Notes: generated from the letters alone by a model not told the origin. A stretch of DNA of 64,000 bases from an uncultured Collinsella sp. (GCA_902464565.1 CABQJV010000004.1:49648-113647), one strand, 5' to 3'. Positions 25,129-33,289 are shown, numbered from the stretch's first letter. Numbers and translations: made by a program.

Positions 25129-25158
25129 TTGACAGCCCCCAAGGTGGCATCGTATTAT
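25129..25158 (+). promoter_or_regulatory. Promoter of the tRNA-tuf cluster
   Basis: TTGACA (25129-25134), an 18-base spacer and TATTAT (25153-25158) form a near-consensus sigma-70-type promoter. It is preceded by GAGGTTTTC, which is also found before the rpmG promoter. Confidence 0.8.
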
Positions 25159-25220
25159 CTTCTTCGTTCGCGGGGGCGGCGGTCCAAAAGACCAAAGGAC
25201 CTGCGGATACTTGAACGATT

Positions 25221-25302
25221 GGGAGTTTGCCCGAGTGGTTAATGGGGACGGGCTGTAAACCCGTTGGCTCTGCCTACATAGGTTCGAATCCTATAGCTCC
25301 CA
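25221..25302 (+). tRNA. tRNA-Tyr (anticodon GTA)
   Basis: The acceptor GGGAGTT pairs with AGCTCCC, the anticodon loop is CTGTAAA, and a long variable arm marks a class II tRNA. The T arm is ATAGG-TTCGAAT-CCTAT. The 3' end is followed by CCC rather than a full CCA. Confidence 0.95.
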
Positions 25303-25312
25303 CCCGTCAAGT

Positions 25313-25385
25313 GCCTGTATAGCTCAGTCGGTAGAGCACTTCGTTGGTAACGAAGAGGTCACCAGTTCAAGTCTGGTTGCAGGCT
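25313..25385 (+). tRNA. tRNA-Thr (anticodon GGT)
   Basis: The acceptor GCCTGTA/TGCAGGC, anticodon stem CTTCG/CGAAG with loop TTGGTAA, and T arm ACCAG/CTGGT all pair. CCA is encoded at 25386-25388. Confidence 0.95.
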
Positions 25386-25391
25386 CCATCC

Positions 25392-25465
25392 GGCGGTGTA
25401 GCTCAGTTGGTTAGAGCACACGGTTCATACCCGTGGCGTCACTGGTTCGAATCCAGTCACCGCTA
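25392..25465 (+). tRNA. tRNA-Met (anticodon CAT)
   Basis: The acceptor GGCGGTG/CACCGCT has a G-T first pair; the anticodon stem is CACGG/CCGTG with loop TTCATAC; CCA is encoded. The anticodon stem lacks the three G-C pairs of initiators. A lysidine-modified tRNA-Ile with CAT cannot be excluded by eye. Confidence 0.88.
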
Positions 25466-25480
25466 CCATAGGTAACACGG

Positions 25481-25511
25481 TGGCTTCTCAATAGTATGTT
25501 GAGAGGCCACT
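25481..25511 (+). other. Hairpin in the tRNA-Met/tuf intercistronic leader
   Basis: GTGGCTTCTCAA pairs with TTGAGAGGCCAC (one G-U) with no T tract. It is probably an RNA processing or leader structure rather than a terminator. Confidence 0.5.
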
Positions 25512-25564
25512 ATGGTATAAAGGCAAAGTCCCGTCCGGGGACGACCTGTTAAGAGGAGGGCTTT

Positions 25565-26755
25565 ATGGCCAAAGAGAAGTTTGAGCGCACTAAGCCGCAT
25601 GTTAACATCGGCACCATTGGTCACGTCGACCACGGCAAGACCACGCTGACCGCTGCCATCACCAAGGTTCTCTCCGAGACCGAGGGCTGCAAGGCTGACT
25701 TCACTGCGTTCGAGAACATCGACAAGGCTCCCGAGGAGCGCGAGCGCGGCATTACGATTTCCGTCTCCCACGTTGAGTACGAGACCGCTGCCCGTCACTA
25801 CGCTCACGTTGACTGCCCGGGCCACGCTGACTACGTCAAGAACATGATCTCCGGCGCTGCTCAGATGGACGGCGCTATCCTGGTCATCGCTGCTACCGAC
25901 GGCCCCATGGCTCAGACCCGCGAGCACATCCTGCTCGCCCGTCAGGTCGGCGTTCCCTACATCGTCGTCTTCCTGAACAAGTGCGACATGGTCGACGATG
26001 ACGAGCTCATCGACCTCGTCGAGATGGAGACCCGTGAGCTCCTCTCCGAGTACGATTTCCCCGGCGACGACATCCCCGTCATCCGTGGCTCCGCTCTGGG
26101 CGCTCTCGAGGGCGACGCCAAGTGGATGGACGCCATTCGCGAGCTCATGAAGGCCGTCGACGAGTACATCCCGACGCCTGCTCGTAACAACGACCTCCCG
26201 TTCCTGATGGCCGTTGAGGACGTTATGACCATCTCCGGCCGTGGTACCGTTGCTACTGGCCGTGTCGAGCGCGGTGAGCTCAAGCTCAACGAGCCCGTCG
26301 AGATCGTCGGCATCAAGGATACCCAGAACACCGTCGTTACCGGTATCGAGATGTTCCGTAAGTCCATGGACTTCTGCGAGGCTGGCGACAACGTCGGTCT
26401 GCTGCTCCGCGGCATCAAGCGTGAGGACATCGAGCGCGGCCAGGTTCTCTGCAAGCCCGGTTCGGTTACCCCGCACACCAAGTTCACCGGCGAGATCTAC
26501 GTTCTGACCAAGGAGGAGGGCGGCCGTCACACCCCGTTCTTCGATGGTTATCGTCCTCAGTTCTACTTCCGTACCACCGACGTTACCGGTACGGTCAAGC
26601 TCCCCGAGGGCACCGAGATGGCTATGCCTGGTGACCACATCACCATCGAGGGCGACCTCATCCACCCGATCGCCATGGAGGAGGGCCTGCGCTTCGCTAT
26701 CCGCGAGGGTGGCCACACCGTCGGTTCGGGCATCGTCTCCACGATCATTGAGTAA
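25565..26755 (+). CDS. tuf: Translation elongation factor Tu
   Basis: The 396-residue GTPase delivers aminoacyl-tRNA to the ribosome. G motifs are complete: GHVDHGKTTLT, DCPGHADYVKNM, NKCDMVDD and SALGALEGD. Domains 2 and 3 follow (SGRGTVATGRVERG, TPHTKFTGEIYVL). AAGAGGAGGG precedes ATG 25565. Its position after tRNA genes and before rpmG/tRNA-Trp/secE/nusG is the classic bacterial arrangement. Codon use is strongly biased, as expected for a very highly expressed gene. Confidence 0.99.
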   Translation: MAKEKFERTKPHVNIGTIGHVDHGKTTLTAAITKVLSETEGCKADFTAFENIDKAPEERERGITISVSHVEYETAARHYAHVDCPGHADYVKNMISGAAQMDGAILVIAATDGPMAQTREHILLARQVGVPYIVVFLNKCDMVDDDELIDLVEMETRELLSEYDFPGDDIPVIRGSALGALEGDAKWMDAIRELMKAVDEYIPTPARNNDLPFLMAVEDVMTISGRGTVATGRVERGELKLNEPVEIVGIKDTQNTVVTGIEMFRKSMDFCEAGDNVGLLLRGIKREDIERGQVLCKPGSVTPHTKFTGEIYVLTKEEGGRHTPFFDGYRPQFYFRTTDVTGTVKLPEGTEMAMPGDHITIEGDLIHPIAMEEGLRFAIREGGHTVGSGIVSTIIE

Positions 26756-26781
26756 ATTAGCTCTTTGATATAGCTGACTTA

Positions 26782-26816
26782 GAGAACCCGGCACTTATAT
26801 GGGTGCCGGGTTCTTT
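26782..26816 (+). terminator. Intrinsic terminator after tuf
   Basis: AGAACCCGGCAC and GTGCCGGGTTCT form a 12-bp perfect stem followed by TTTC. The next 140 bases to the rpmG promoter hold no gene that could be recognised. Confidence 0.9.
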
Positions 26817-26959
26817 TCTGCAATGGATATTGAGCCGTTGCTGGTGTCGAGAGGATCGATAATGGTCCTGGATGCACCGTCGATTAGCTCTCGATGGCTT
26901 CATTGATGTGTTCCAAATATGAATGGATCCACCGAGAACCAATTGACTCGAGGTTTTCA

Positions 26960-26989
26960 TTGACAGCACTTACGTGGAGCTGATAAAGT
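26960..26989 (+). promoter_or_regulatory. Promoter of rpmG-trnW-secE-nusG
   Basis: TTGACA (26960-26965), 18 bases, then TAAAGT (26984-26989). The upstream GAGGTTTTCATTGACAGC block nearly matches that of the tRNA-tuf promoter. Confidence 0.65.
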
Positions 26990-27034
26990 AACAACTCGTG
27001 CCCGTACGGGGCGGAAATGAAAGGTTCAGGATAC

Positions 27035-27184
27035 ATGCGTACTCTAGTTACTCTTGCGTGCACTGAGTGCAAGCGCCGCAACTATACGACCACCAAGAAC
27101 AAGTCGACGATGCCTGATCGTATGGAGATCAAGAAGTATTGCCCCTGGTGCCGTCACCACACGCTGCACAAAGAGACTCGCTAG
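27035..27184 (+). CDS. rpmG: 50S ribosomal protein L33
   Basis: This is a 49-residue zinc-ribbon ribosomal protein, short enough to be missed by length filters. It reads MRTLVTLACTECKRRNY with the CxxC pair C9/C12 and a second pair in YCPWC (C36/C39), so it is the zinc-binding (C+) form. AGGTTCAGGA precedes ATG 27035, and the TAG stop is 13 bases before tRNA-Trp. The rpmG-trnW-secE-nusG order is conserved in many bacteria. Confidence 0.95.
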   Translation: MRTLVTLACTECKRRNYTTTKNKSTMPDRMEIKKYCPWCRHHTLHKETR

Positions 27185-27197
27185 TCTCTAGTCACAT

Positions 27198-27270
27198 ACG
27201 CCAGTAGTTCAATTGGTAGAGCATCGGTCTCCAAAACCGAGTGTTGAGGGTTCGAGTCCTTCCTGGCGTG
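27198..27270 (+). tRNA. tRNA-Trp (anticodon CCA)
   Basis: The acceptor ACGCCAG/CTGGCGT, anticodon stem TCGGT/ACCGA with loop CTCCAAA, and T loop TTCGAGT fold correctly. CCA is encoded at 27271-27273. Confidence 0.95.
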
Positions 27271-27282
27271 CCAGTCATTATT

Positions 27283-27310
27283 CCGTAAGCTCCCACTTGG
27301 GGGCTTACGG
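27283..27310 (+). other. Hairpin between tRNA-Trp and secE
   Basis: CCGTAAGCTCCC pairs with GGGGGCTTACGG around a tiny loop and is followed by TTTA. It could be a weak terminator or a tRNA 3'-processing hairpin, with secE partly transcribed through it. Confidence 0.5.
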
Positions 27311-27349
27311 TTTACTCATGTATAAGCGCATTGCGCGGAGGTAACCCAA

Positions 27350-27688
27350 ATGGCCAACAAGAAGAACAAGAAGAAGGCTCAGCAGCCGGCACCTGCCAAC
27401 AAAGCTGCCGCCAACTCCAAGGTTGAGGCCAAGAAGGCCGTTGCCAAGAAGAACGAGAAGGCTGCGAAGTCCAAGAAGAACGAGAAGCCTGGTTTCTTCG
27501 CCCGCACCAAGAAGTATTTCGCTTCGGTCAAGTCCGAGATGAAGCGTGTCACGTGGCCCGATAAGAAGGAGCTCGTGAACTACTCGGTTGTTGTTTGCGC
27601 TTCTCTGATCGTCGTCGGCGTCGTCATCGCTCTGCTCGATGCTGGCTTTGGCGAGGCTCTTGCTCTGTTCTCTGGATTGAGGGGCTAA
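27350..27688 (+). CDS. secE: Preprotein translocase subunit SecE
   Basis: SecE clamps SecY in the translocon. Of 112 residues, the first ~48 form a lysine/alanine-rich hydrophilic tail (KKNKKKAQQPAPANKAAANS). Then comes the conserved amphipathic segment (YFASVKSEMKRVTWPDKKEL) and one transmembrane helix (SVVVCASLIVVGVVIALLDA). Minimal SecE proteins are about 60 residues, so the tail is an addition. GGAGG precedes ATG 27350, and nusG follows after 3 bases. Confidence 0.95.
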   Translation: MANKKNKKKAQQPAPANKAAANSKVEAKKAVAKKNEKAAKSKKNEKPGFFARTKKYFASVKSEMKRVTWPDKKELVNYSVVVCASLIVVGVVIALLDAGFGEALALFSGLRG

Positions 27689-27691
27689 ACC

Positions 27692-28228
27692 ATGTCTAAG
27701 CGTTGGTACGTCGTTCACACTTACTCTGGATACGAGAACCGCGTTAAGTCCGATCTCGAGCATCGCATCGAGACTATGGGCATGCAGGACCGTATCTTTG
27801 ATATCGAGATTCCTATGGAGCGCGTCACCGAGATTAAAGAGGGTGGCAAGCGTGAGACCAAGGATTCCAAGATCTTCCCGGGTTATGTCCTGGTCCGCAT
27901 GGAGATGGATGACGATGCTTGGACGTGTGTTCGTAACACGCCTGGCGTCACCGGTTTCCTAGGCGGCAACGGCAAGCCCGCTCCGCTTTCCCGCGACGAG
28001 TACAACAAGATGACTCGTCGTCCCGGTAAGGGCGATTCGCCCAAGCGCACCTCGGTTGATATTGAGGTCGGTACGTCCGTCCGCGTCACCGATGGCCCGC
28101 TTACCGACTTTGATGGCAAGGTCTCCGAGGTTAACACCGAGGCTGGCAAGCTCAAGGTCACGCTGATGATCTTTGGCCGCGAGACGCCGGTCGAGCTCGA
28201 CTTTAACCAGGTCGCTGTCATCGCTTAA
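27692..28228 (+). CDS. nusG: Transcription termination/antitermination protein NusG
   Basis: The 178-residue protein has the NGN domain (RWYVVHTYSGYENRVKSDLE, IFPGYVLVRMEMDDDAWTCV, TPGVTGFLGG) and a C-terminal KOW domain (VTDGPLTDFDGKVSEVNTEA). It binds RNA polymerase and modulates pausing and Rho or ribosome coupling. The start is 3 bases after secE. The 120 bases to rplK hold no further gene. Confidence 0.98.
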   Translation: MSKRWYVVHTYSGYENRVKSDLEHRIETMGMQDRIFDIEIPMERVTEIKEGGKRETKDSKIFPGYVLVRMEMDDDAWTCVRNTPGVTGFLGGNGKPAPLSRDEYNKMTRRPGKGDSPKRTSVDIEVGTSVRVTDGPLTDFDGKVSEVNTEAGKLKVTLMIFGRETPVELDFNQVAVIA

Positions 28229-28348
28229 GTTTTCGTCCGTTCGCGCGAGCGTGCTTCTTCTGTGACTGCTCATCTCAGGAGTGCTTCTAACACGTGCGTG
28301 CTTACGATATAGCAAGTACTTCACACTCGTGATTCGAAAGGAATGACC

Positions 28349-28777
28349 ATGGCTGAGAAGAAGGTTGCCAACGTCATTAAGCTCCAGATTCCTGCTGGTG
28401 CAGCAAACCCCGCTCCTCCCGTCGGCCCCGCCCTGGGCGCTGCTGGCGTGAACATCATGCAGTTCTGCCAGGCCTTTAACGCCGAGACGCAGGACAAGAA
28501 GGGTGACATCATCCCCGTTGAGATCTCTGTCTACGAGGACAAGTCCTTCTCCTTCATCACCAAGACCCCGCCGGCGGCTCACCTTATCAAGAAGGAGCTG
28601 AACCTCAAGTCTGGTTCCGCTAAGCCCCAGGCTGACAAGGTTGGTCAGCTCTCCCAGGAGCAGCTCACCAAGATCGCCGAGATCAAGATGCCGGACCTCA
28701 ATGCCAACGACATTGACGCCGCCAAGAAGATCATCGCCGGTACCGCCCGTTCCATGGGCGTCACCATCGCTGAGTAG
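28349..28777 (+). CDS. rplK: 50S ribosomal protein L11
   Basis: This 142-residue protein of the GTPase-associated centre has signatures IKLQIPAGAANPAPPVGPAL, GVNIMQFCQAFNAETQ and the C-terminal rRNA-binding AAKKIIAGTARSMGVTI. An ATG six bases upstream (28343) is also in frame, but AAAGGA at 28337-28342 gives proper spacing only to 28349. Confidence 0.98.
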   Translation: MAEKKVANVIKLQIPAGAANPAPPVGPALGAAGVNIMQFCQAFNAETQDKKGDIIPVEISVYEDKSFSFITKTPPAAHLIKKELNLKSGSAKPQADKVGQLSQEQLTKIAEIKMPDLNANDIDAAKKIIAGTARSMGVTIAE

Positions 28778-28791
28778 CGATTTCTTATGGT

Positions 28792-28844
28792 AACGGCGGG
28801 TGCTCCGACCGGGGCGCCCGTTAAATGTGTGCAATAGGGCACAC
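28792..28844 (+). promoter_or_regulatory. Intercistronic hairpins between rplK and rplA
   Basis: GGGTGCTCC pairs with GGGGCGCCC (two G-U pairs) at about 28798-28819, followed by GTGTGC/GCACAC near 28827-28844. Neither has a T tract. Feedback regulation by L1 is possible but not shown. Confidence 0.4.
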
Positions 28845-28894
28845 GATACGATGTGGGAGGGCTCACGCCCGTTTAACCACAGGAGGTAATGCAC

Positions 28895-29602
28895 ATGGCT
28901 AAGCATGGTAAGAGCTATAACGCCGCTGCCGAGAAGATCGACCGCGCCACGCTCTACACCCCCCTTCAGGCTGCCAAGCTCATCAAGGAGCTCGACACCG
29001 CCAAGTTCGACGAGACCGTCGAGGCTCACTTCCGTCTGGGCATCGATACTCGTAAGGCTGACCAGAACATCCGTGGTTCCATCTCCCTGCCCCACGGCAC
29101 CGGCAAGACCGTTCGTGTTGCCGTCTTCGCCGAGGGCGAGAAGGCCCGTGAGGCCGAGGCTGCCGGCGCCGACATCATCGGTTCCGACGAGCTCGTCGCC
29201 CAGATTCAGAAGGGCGAGATCAACTTCGACGCCGCTATCGCTACGCCGAACATGATGGCCAAGGTTGGCCGCATCGGTAAGATCCTTGGTCCCCGTGGCC
29301 TCATGCCGAACCCCAAGCTCGGCACCGTGACCATGGACGTCGCCAAGATGGTCTCCGAGCTCAAGGCTGGCCGCGTTGAGTACCGCGCCGACCGCTACGG
29401 CATCTGCCACGTGCCCCTGGGCAAGAAGTCCTTCTCTGAGCAGCAGCTCGTCGAGAACTACGCTGCCCTGTACACCGAGATTCTGCGCGTCAAGCCCTCT
29501 TCTGCTAAGGGCAAGTACGTCAAGTCCATCTCCGTGTCTTCCACCATGGGCCCTGGCGTCAAGGTCGATCCCGCTGTCCAGCGTGACTTCCTGGCTGAGT
29601 AA
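28895..29602 (+). CDS. rplA: 50S ribosomal protein L1
   Basis: This 235-residue L1-stalk protein has SYNAAAEKIDRATLYTPLQA, HFRLGIDTRKADQNIRGSIS, GRIGKILGPRGLMPNPK (the family signature) and SSAKGKYVKSISVSSTMGPG. Two in-frame ATGs exist; AGGAGG at 28881-28886 is 2 bases from the first and 8 from the second, so 28895 is chosen. A terminator follows at 29641. Confidence 0.98.
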   Translation: MAKHGKSYNAAAEKIDRATLYTPLQAAKLIKELDTAKFDETVEAHFRLGIDTRKADQNIRGSISLPHGTGKTVRVAVFAEGEKAREAEAAGADIIGSDELVAQIQKGEINFDAAIATPNMMAKVGRIGKILGPRGLMPNPKLGTVTMDVAKMVSELKAGRVEYRADRYGICHVPLGKKSFSEQQLVENYAALYTEILRVKPSSAKGKYVKSISVSSTMGPGVKVDPAVQRDFLAE

Positions 29603-29640
29603 CTGCTAGTTACTGCCTGAGTACAGCAAGCATTGCTAAA

Positions 29641-29677
29641 GAAACCCGGTTCTGCCTTGTGCAGGACCGGGTTTCTT
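29641..29677 (+). terminator. Intrinsic terminator after rplA
   Basis: A near-perfect stem of about 15 bp (GAAACCCGGTTCTGC with its complement) is followed by a short T-rich stretch. Confidence 0.85.
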
Positions 29678-29693
29678 GCTATCGCGTCAAAAG

Positions 29694-29726
29694 CACCATA
29701 AAGGGGACAGTGTCCCCTTTATGGTG
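29694..29726. repeat. Perfect 33-bp palindrome with GGGGACA core
   Basis: Sixteen-base arms (29694-29709 and 29711-29726) are separated by a single G, with no mismatch. It ends one base from the stop codon of the minus-strand phosphoesterase and may act as a bidirectional terminator or REP-like element. Confidence 0.8.
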
Positions 29727-29727
29727 G

Positions 29728-30438
29728 TTACCAGGGTGTTCTGGCTGTTGAAGACTCGATGGCTTCGTGGCGTTTGAGCTCGCGGCGCATGGTTTGTGAG
29801 TTGAGCCAAGCTGCTTGCCAGCCGCGGATGGGGTAGTGCGTCTGGTCGAGCTCAAACTGCGTATAGCCGCAGGCGTTGATGATCGTCGTTCCACACACAT
29901 GCTGACGCTCGCGCTGAAAATCGCAACCGTAGCTTTGGTGCACATGCCCGTGCACCATGTAGTCGGGATTCCAGGATTCGAGTGCTGTGTTAAAACACTC
30001 GAATCCTCGATGCGGCAGATCGTCCAGATCACCCATACCGGCGGCGGGTGCATGGGTAAGCAGAATGTCGCACCCGCCGACCATCCTAACCTTACGCGAC
30101 AGCTTACGCATGCGCTTGGACATCTCGCGTTCGGTGTACATGTTGGCGCCGTCGCGATAACGCATGGACCCGCCAAGGCCCGCAATGCGAATCCCTCGGT
30201 ACGTGTACACGCTGTCCTCTACGCAGATACATCCACCCGGTGCATGACGTGCGTAGCGGTCATCGTGATTGCCGCGCACGTAGATGAGCGGTTTGTTGAT
30301 GACCGTAACCAAAAACTCAAGATAGTCCGGGTCCAGATCGCCGGCGGACAAAATCAGGTCGACTCCCTCAAAGCGTTCCTTGCGAAAGCACTCCCAAAGG
30401 CATCGTTCTTCGGTATCGGCTATGGCAAGGATTTTCAT
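29728..30438 (-). CDS. Metallophosphoesterase (calcineurin-like)
   Basis: The 236-residue protein has the dinuclear-metal motifs in order: IADTEE (residues 6-11, where DxH is replaced by DTE), SAGDLDPDY, YVRGNHDDRY, LLTHAPAAG and MVHGHVHQSY. The first motif normally is DxHG, so loss of the His may alter metal site or activity. It overlaps the upstream BMP-like gene by ATGA, implying translational coupling. Substrate is unknown (phosphodiester or phosphomonoester). Confidence 0.85.
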   Translation of the reverse strand: MKILAIADTEERCLWECFRKERFEGVDLILSAGDLDPDYLEFLVTVINKPLIYVRGNHDDRYARHAPGGCICVEDSVYTYRGIRIAGLGGSMRYRDGANMYTEREMSKRMRKLSRKVRMVGGCDILLTHAPAAGMGDLDDLPHRGFECFNTALESWNPDYMVHGHVHQSYGCDFQRERQHVCGTTIINACGYTQFELDQTHYPIRGWQAAWLNSQTMRRELKRHEAIESSTARTPW

Positions 30439-32351
30439 AGGGCAGGGACTTTCGGCTCATCGTCGAGCTGCGGAATGGTGCCTACCACGTTGTCCGCCAG
30501 CCAATTCATCTCGACAATCAGCGTGCTCGGCAGCGGAGGGAAGCCTTCGATCTGCACCACGCCGTTCTGGCTGTGGAGCTCGCCGCCAAAGGGGTTGATG
30601 GATCCCACAACAATGCCGTTGCGGAGCAACTGCACGAGTTTGCGCGTTTGGTAGGGTAGGCCCGGAGCGTAACGGATGTCGATAACGCCGGAGCTCATGC
30701 CATACCAGTAGTTGACAGCGCGCACTTGGTTGTCGTCGCTGGTCTCGTCCCACGTGCCGTGAAGAAGGCTGCGAACGATGAGCTCGTAGTAACGGCCCCA
30801 GTTCCATACGGGCATGGCGATGCCGGTGACTTTGCCGTCGACCAAGCGGTGAAGCCCGTAGGCCGTTGGGTCTTCGAGCGACTTTGACATGTCAGCGCCG
30901 GTCATGACGCTTACGCCTTCGCGGCACATGGCTTCGGCAAGACCACCGGCGGGAACATCGCCCCAGGTGAGGATGACCTGCGCGCGCGGGTCGAGCAGCG
31001 AGGCGCCAATCGCAAAGGCGTTGATCTCGCTGAGTGCGCCCGAGGCGAAGACCGACGCGTGGTAACCGATGCGGTGGTTGTCCGCCATGCTGGCCGCAAG
31101 GGCGCCCAGCAGAAACTTGGCCTCGTACATCTTGCCAAAGTACGAACGGACGCTTTGATGGGGAAGGCCGATAGAGCAGTTGAGGAACCGAACCCGGGGA
31201 TACTCAACGGCAGCTCTGAGCGTATATTCCATCAGGCGGTGCGAGGTCGAGAAGATGACGTTTGCTCCATGTTTGACAGCCGTTTCCACGGCGGCGTAGA
31301 ACACATCCGGATCGTGACAGTCCTCGAACGCCTCGGTGCGCACGATACCGCCAAAGTGCTCATCGAGATACTGACGCCCTTGGTCGTGCAGGCTGTCCCA
31401 GCTCGACGTCGCGCAGGGGAACTCATGGATAAAGGCGATGCGCAGGGGGTTGGCCGTCGAGTAGACGGTCTTGCCCATAAAGAAGTTGAGCACGCCAGAG
31501 GTGGACTTGGCGGGCGTCTCCTCCTCGTCGACGCTCGGCGCTTCGACAAGATCGACCTTGTCCTCGTCATTTTTGCCGGCAATGACCAGCTCGCGCCAGA
31601 TCTTGCACAGGCGGTTTACGACGATATCCGTTGGCGTATCCAGCAGGCGGTCCTGGTTGTACACATTGAGGTAGACGAGCATGGCGTCGGCGGGCGTAAT
31701 GTCCAGGTGATCGCCGCCTGCGCGAAGGTAGGCACGCTTAAAGAGCAGGAAAGTGTGGCGCAGGTAGTCGACCTTTTTCTGCGGCCATTTTTCGATAAGG
31801 TTCTGACCGAGCATCTTCGCGAGCGTCTCGTAGCTTCCCTCACGCGAGAACTCGATCTCGTATAGGGGGCAGACGCGCCAAAACGCGCAGAACTCGCCGT
31901 ACAGGCGGCTTTCGACGGAATCCCATGTGCCGGGGTAGAGACGGGTGACCTTGGCCGAAACCGTCGGGGCGTCCAGGAATTTGAGGACACTGACGCGTTT
32001 GTTGCCTTCCTGGACATAGAACCGATGCATGAACTCGGTGACGATGATGGGGTCGCGATAACCCTCGGTTACCTGGATGTCGTAGAGGTTGGACCACTTG
32101 CGGGCGAACTCGGTGCCAAACGGCAGTAGGGGCATAAAGTTGCATGAAAAGGCGGACTGACGGCCCTTGGTAACCGTACCGACGACCATTTCGAGCGGAA
32201 TGTCTCTCAGGCCGACATTCTCTCGCTGGCCTAAGGGGAGCTGGGCAACCAAGCTATCGAGGTCCGTGAGGTACGGATACTCGCTTTGACTAATGGCGCG
32301 TCGACGTCCTTGCTCGCCGCGCTTGCGTGCTTGACGGTAGGCCTCTTCCAT
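30435..32351 (-). CDS. BMP-family ligand-binding-like protein with ParB-like N-terminal region, no signal peptide
   Basis: The 638-residue protein begins with a charged segment (QARKRGEQGRRRAISQSEYP) and no lipobox or signal peptide. Residues ~40-135 resemble a ParB/sulfiredoxin-type fold (VTEGYRDPIIVTEF, YVQEGNKRVSVLKFL). A helical middle region follows. From about residue 290 there is a periplasmic-binding BMP/PnrA-like module (NPLRIAFIHEFPCATSSWDS, GANVIFSTSHRLMEYTL, FASGALSEINAFAIGASLLD). Extracellular BMP proteins bind nucleosides, so a cytoplasmic nucleoside-sensing role is plausible but unproven. It is coupled to the phosphoesterase by a 4-base overlap. Confidence 0.75.
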   Translation of the reverse strand: MEEAYRQARKRGEQGRRRAISQSEYPYLTDLDSLVAQLPLGQRENVGLRDIPLEMVVGTVTKGRQSAFSCNFMPLLPFGTEFARKWSNLYDIQVTEGYRDPIIVTEFMHRFYVQEGNKRVSVLKFLDAPTVSAKVTRLYPGTWDSVESRLYGEFCAFWRVCPLYEIEFSREGSYETLAKMLGQNLIEKWPQKKVDYLRHTFLLFKRAYLRAGGDHLDITPADAMLVYLNVYNQDRLLDTPTDIVVNRLCKIWRELVIAGKNDEDKVDLVEAPSVDEEETPAKSTSGVLNFFMGKTVYSTANPLRIAFIHEFPCATSSWDSLHDQGRQYLDEHFGGIVRTEAFEDCHDPDVFYAAVETAVKHGANVIFSTSHRLMEYTLRAAVEYPRVRFLNCSIGLPHQSVRSYFGKMYEAKFLLGALAASMADNHRIGYHASVFASGALSEINAFAIGASLLDPRAQVILTWGDVPAGGLAEAMCREGVSVMTGADMSKSLEDPTAYGLHRLVDGKVTGIAMPVWNWGRYYELIVRSLLHGTWDETSDDNQVRAVNYWYGMSSGVIDIRYAPGLPYQTRKLVQLLRNGIVVGSINPFGGELHSQNGVVQIEGFPPLPSTLIVEMNWLADNVVGTIPQLDDEPKVPAL

Positions 32352-32407
32352 GATGTTGCTCCCTTAGTCGTTTAAACAACTATATGAACCATGGTACCAC
32401 GAATGAA

Positions 32408-32444
32408 AACCACAACAAAGGTGCCTGTCCCCTTTGTGGTGGTT
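32408..32444. repeat. Palindromic repeat with GGGACAGG core after mscS
   Basis: Arms of 14 bases (32408-32421, 32431-32444) with one mismatch flank TGCCTGTCC. It overlaps the first base of the minus-strand mscS stop codon and resembles the palindrome at 29694. Confidence 0.75.
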
Positions 32445-33211
32445 TAGGCAATGATGGGGGCGATGGCGCGGATGCAGGCGTCGGCAGCGGTGAAAGTGGT
32501 GCTGTCGTCGCTGACGATAAAGATGATCTTGCCCTTAATGCCAAAGTCGCCGATCTCGCTAAAGAGCACATACGGCTCCTTGTCAAAGCCCGAGATGGGA
32601 AGCACGGCGGCCTTGGTGGCGCTGGTCAGCTCGTCTGCCAGCGCGTCGAGCGAGGCCCACTTGGACGTGTCCTTTACGGCAACGGGCACAGCCACGCGCC
32701 CAAAGGGCATCAAATGCACGAGCGTGTTCTTGGAGATGTTGGAGTTGGGGACGATGATGGTCTGCCCGCAGGCATCTTCGATGGTCGTGTGGCGCCAGGT
32801 GATGTCCTGGACCACGCCCGACACGCCGCCGACCTCGATATTGTCGCCAGGCTTAATGATGCCCATAAACGTAACCTGCATGCCGCCAATAAGGTTTGAC
32901 AGCGTGTCCTGAAAGCCGAGCGAGATGGCGATGCCGCCGACGCCAAGAGCGGCGACGAGCGCGTTTGCGTTAATGCCAAAGCAGTTGTCGAGGATAAAGC
33001 TGCCGCCGATCATCCAGATGACGGCGCGTGCGATGTTGATGAAGATGCTCGATGCCGGAAGCGGGTTGTCGTCGCGATTGAGCAGGTGACACAGGGTCTT
33101 GGATACGACCTTGGTGGCAACGGCGGTGCCTATCGCCAAGATGACGGCCCAGATGATGTTGTGGACCCACCGTTGCTCAAAGAAATGAAGAATCGGCTCA
33201 AACAATTCCAT
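32444..33211 (-). CDS. Small-conductance mechanosensitive ion channel (MscS family)
   Basis: The 255-residue membrane channel releases solutes on hypo-osmotic shock. Helices: VHNIIWAVILAIGTAVATKV and an IFINIARAVIWMIGGSFIL segment. The pore-lining TM3 (ALVAALGVGGIAISLGFQDT) is followed by NLIGGMQVTFMGIIKPGDNI and the beta domain (VSGVVQDITWRHTTIEDACG, IVPNSNISKN). Its length is close to E. coli MscS (286). GGAGG-like sequence precedes ATG 33211. It stands alone between two repeat or terminator regions. Confidence 0.93.
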   Translation of the reverse strand: MELFEPILHFFEQRWVHNIIWAVILAIGTAVATKVVSKTLCHLLNRDDNPLPASSIFINIARAVIWMIGGSFILDNCFGINANALVAALGVGGIAISLGFQDTLSNLIGGMQVTFMGIIKPGDNIEVGGVSGVVQDITWRHTTIEDACGQTIIVPNSNISKNTLVHLMPFGRVAVPVAVKDTSKWASLDALADELTSATKAAVLPISGFDKEPYVLFSEIGDFGIKGKIIFIVSDDSTTFTAADACIRAIAPIIA

Positions 33212-33255
33212 GTAGGGAAAACCTCCTTATGATCGTCCAACCATGATACCCACCA

Positions 33256-33289
33256 AGAAGCCCGTCCGATCAAATTCGGACGGGCTTCT
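33256..33289 (-). terminator. Terminator after the 5'-nucleotidase gene
   Basis: A 14-bp perfect stem (AGAAGCCCGTCCGA 33256-33269 with 33276-33289) sits downstream of the minus-strand 5'-nucleotidase. The T tract is weak. Confidence 0.55.

Noticed and set aside
24843..25214. A 123-codon plus-strand frame between the tRNA genes
   Set aside because: It starts with TTG without a ribosome-binding site, its 5' part is made of GAGCGTGGATAATC-type repeats and its 3' part contains the tRNA promoter. No recognisable protein features.
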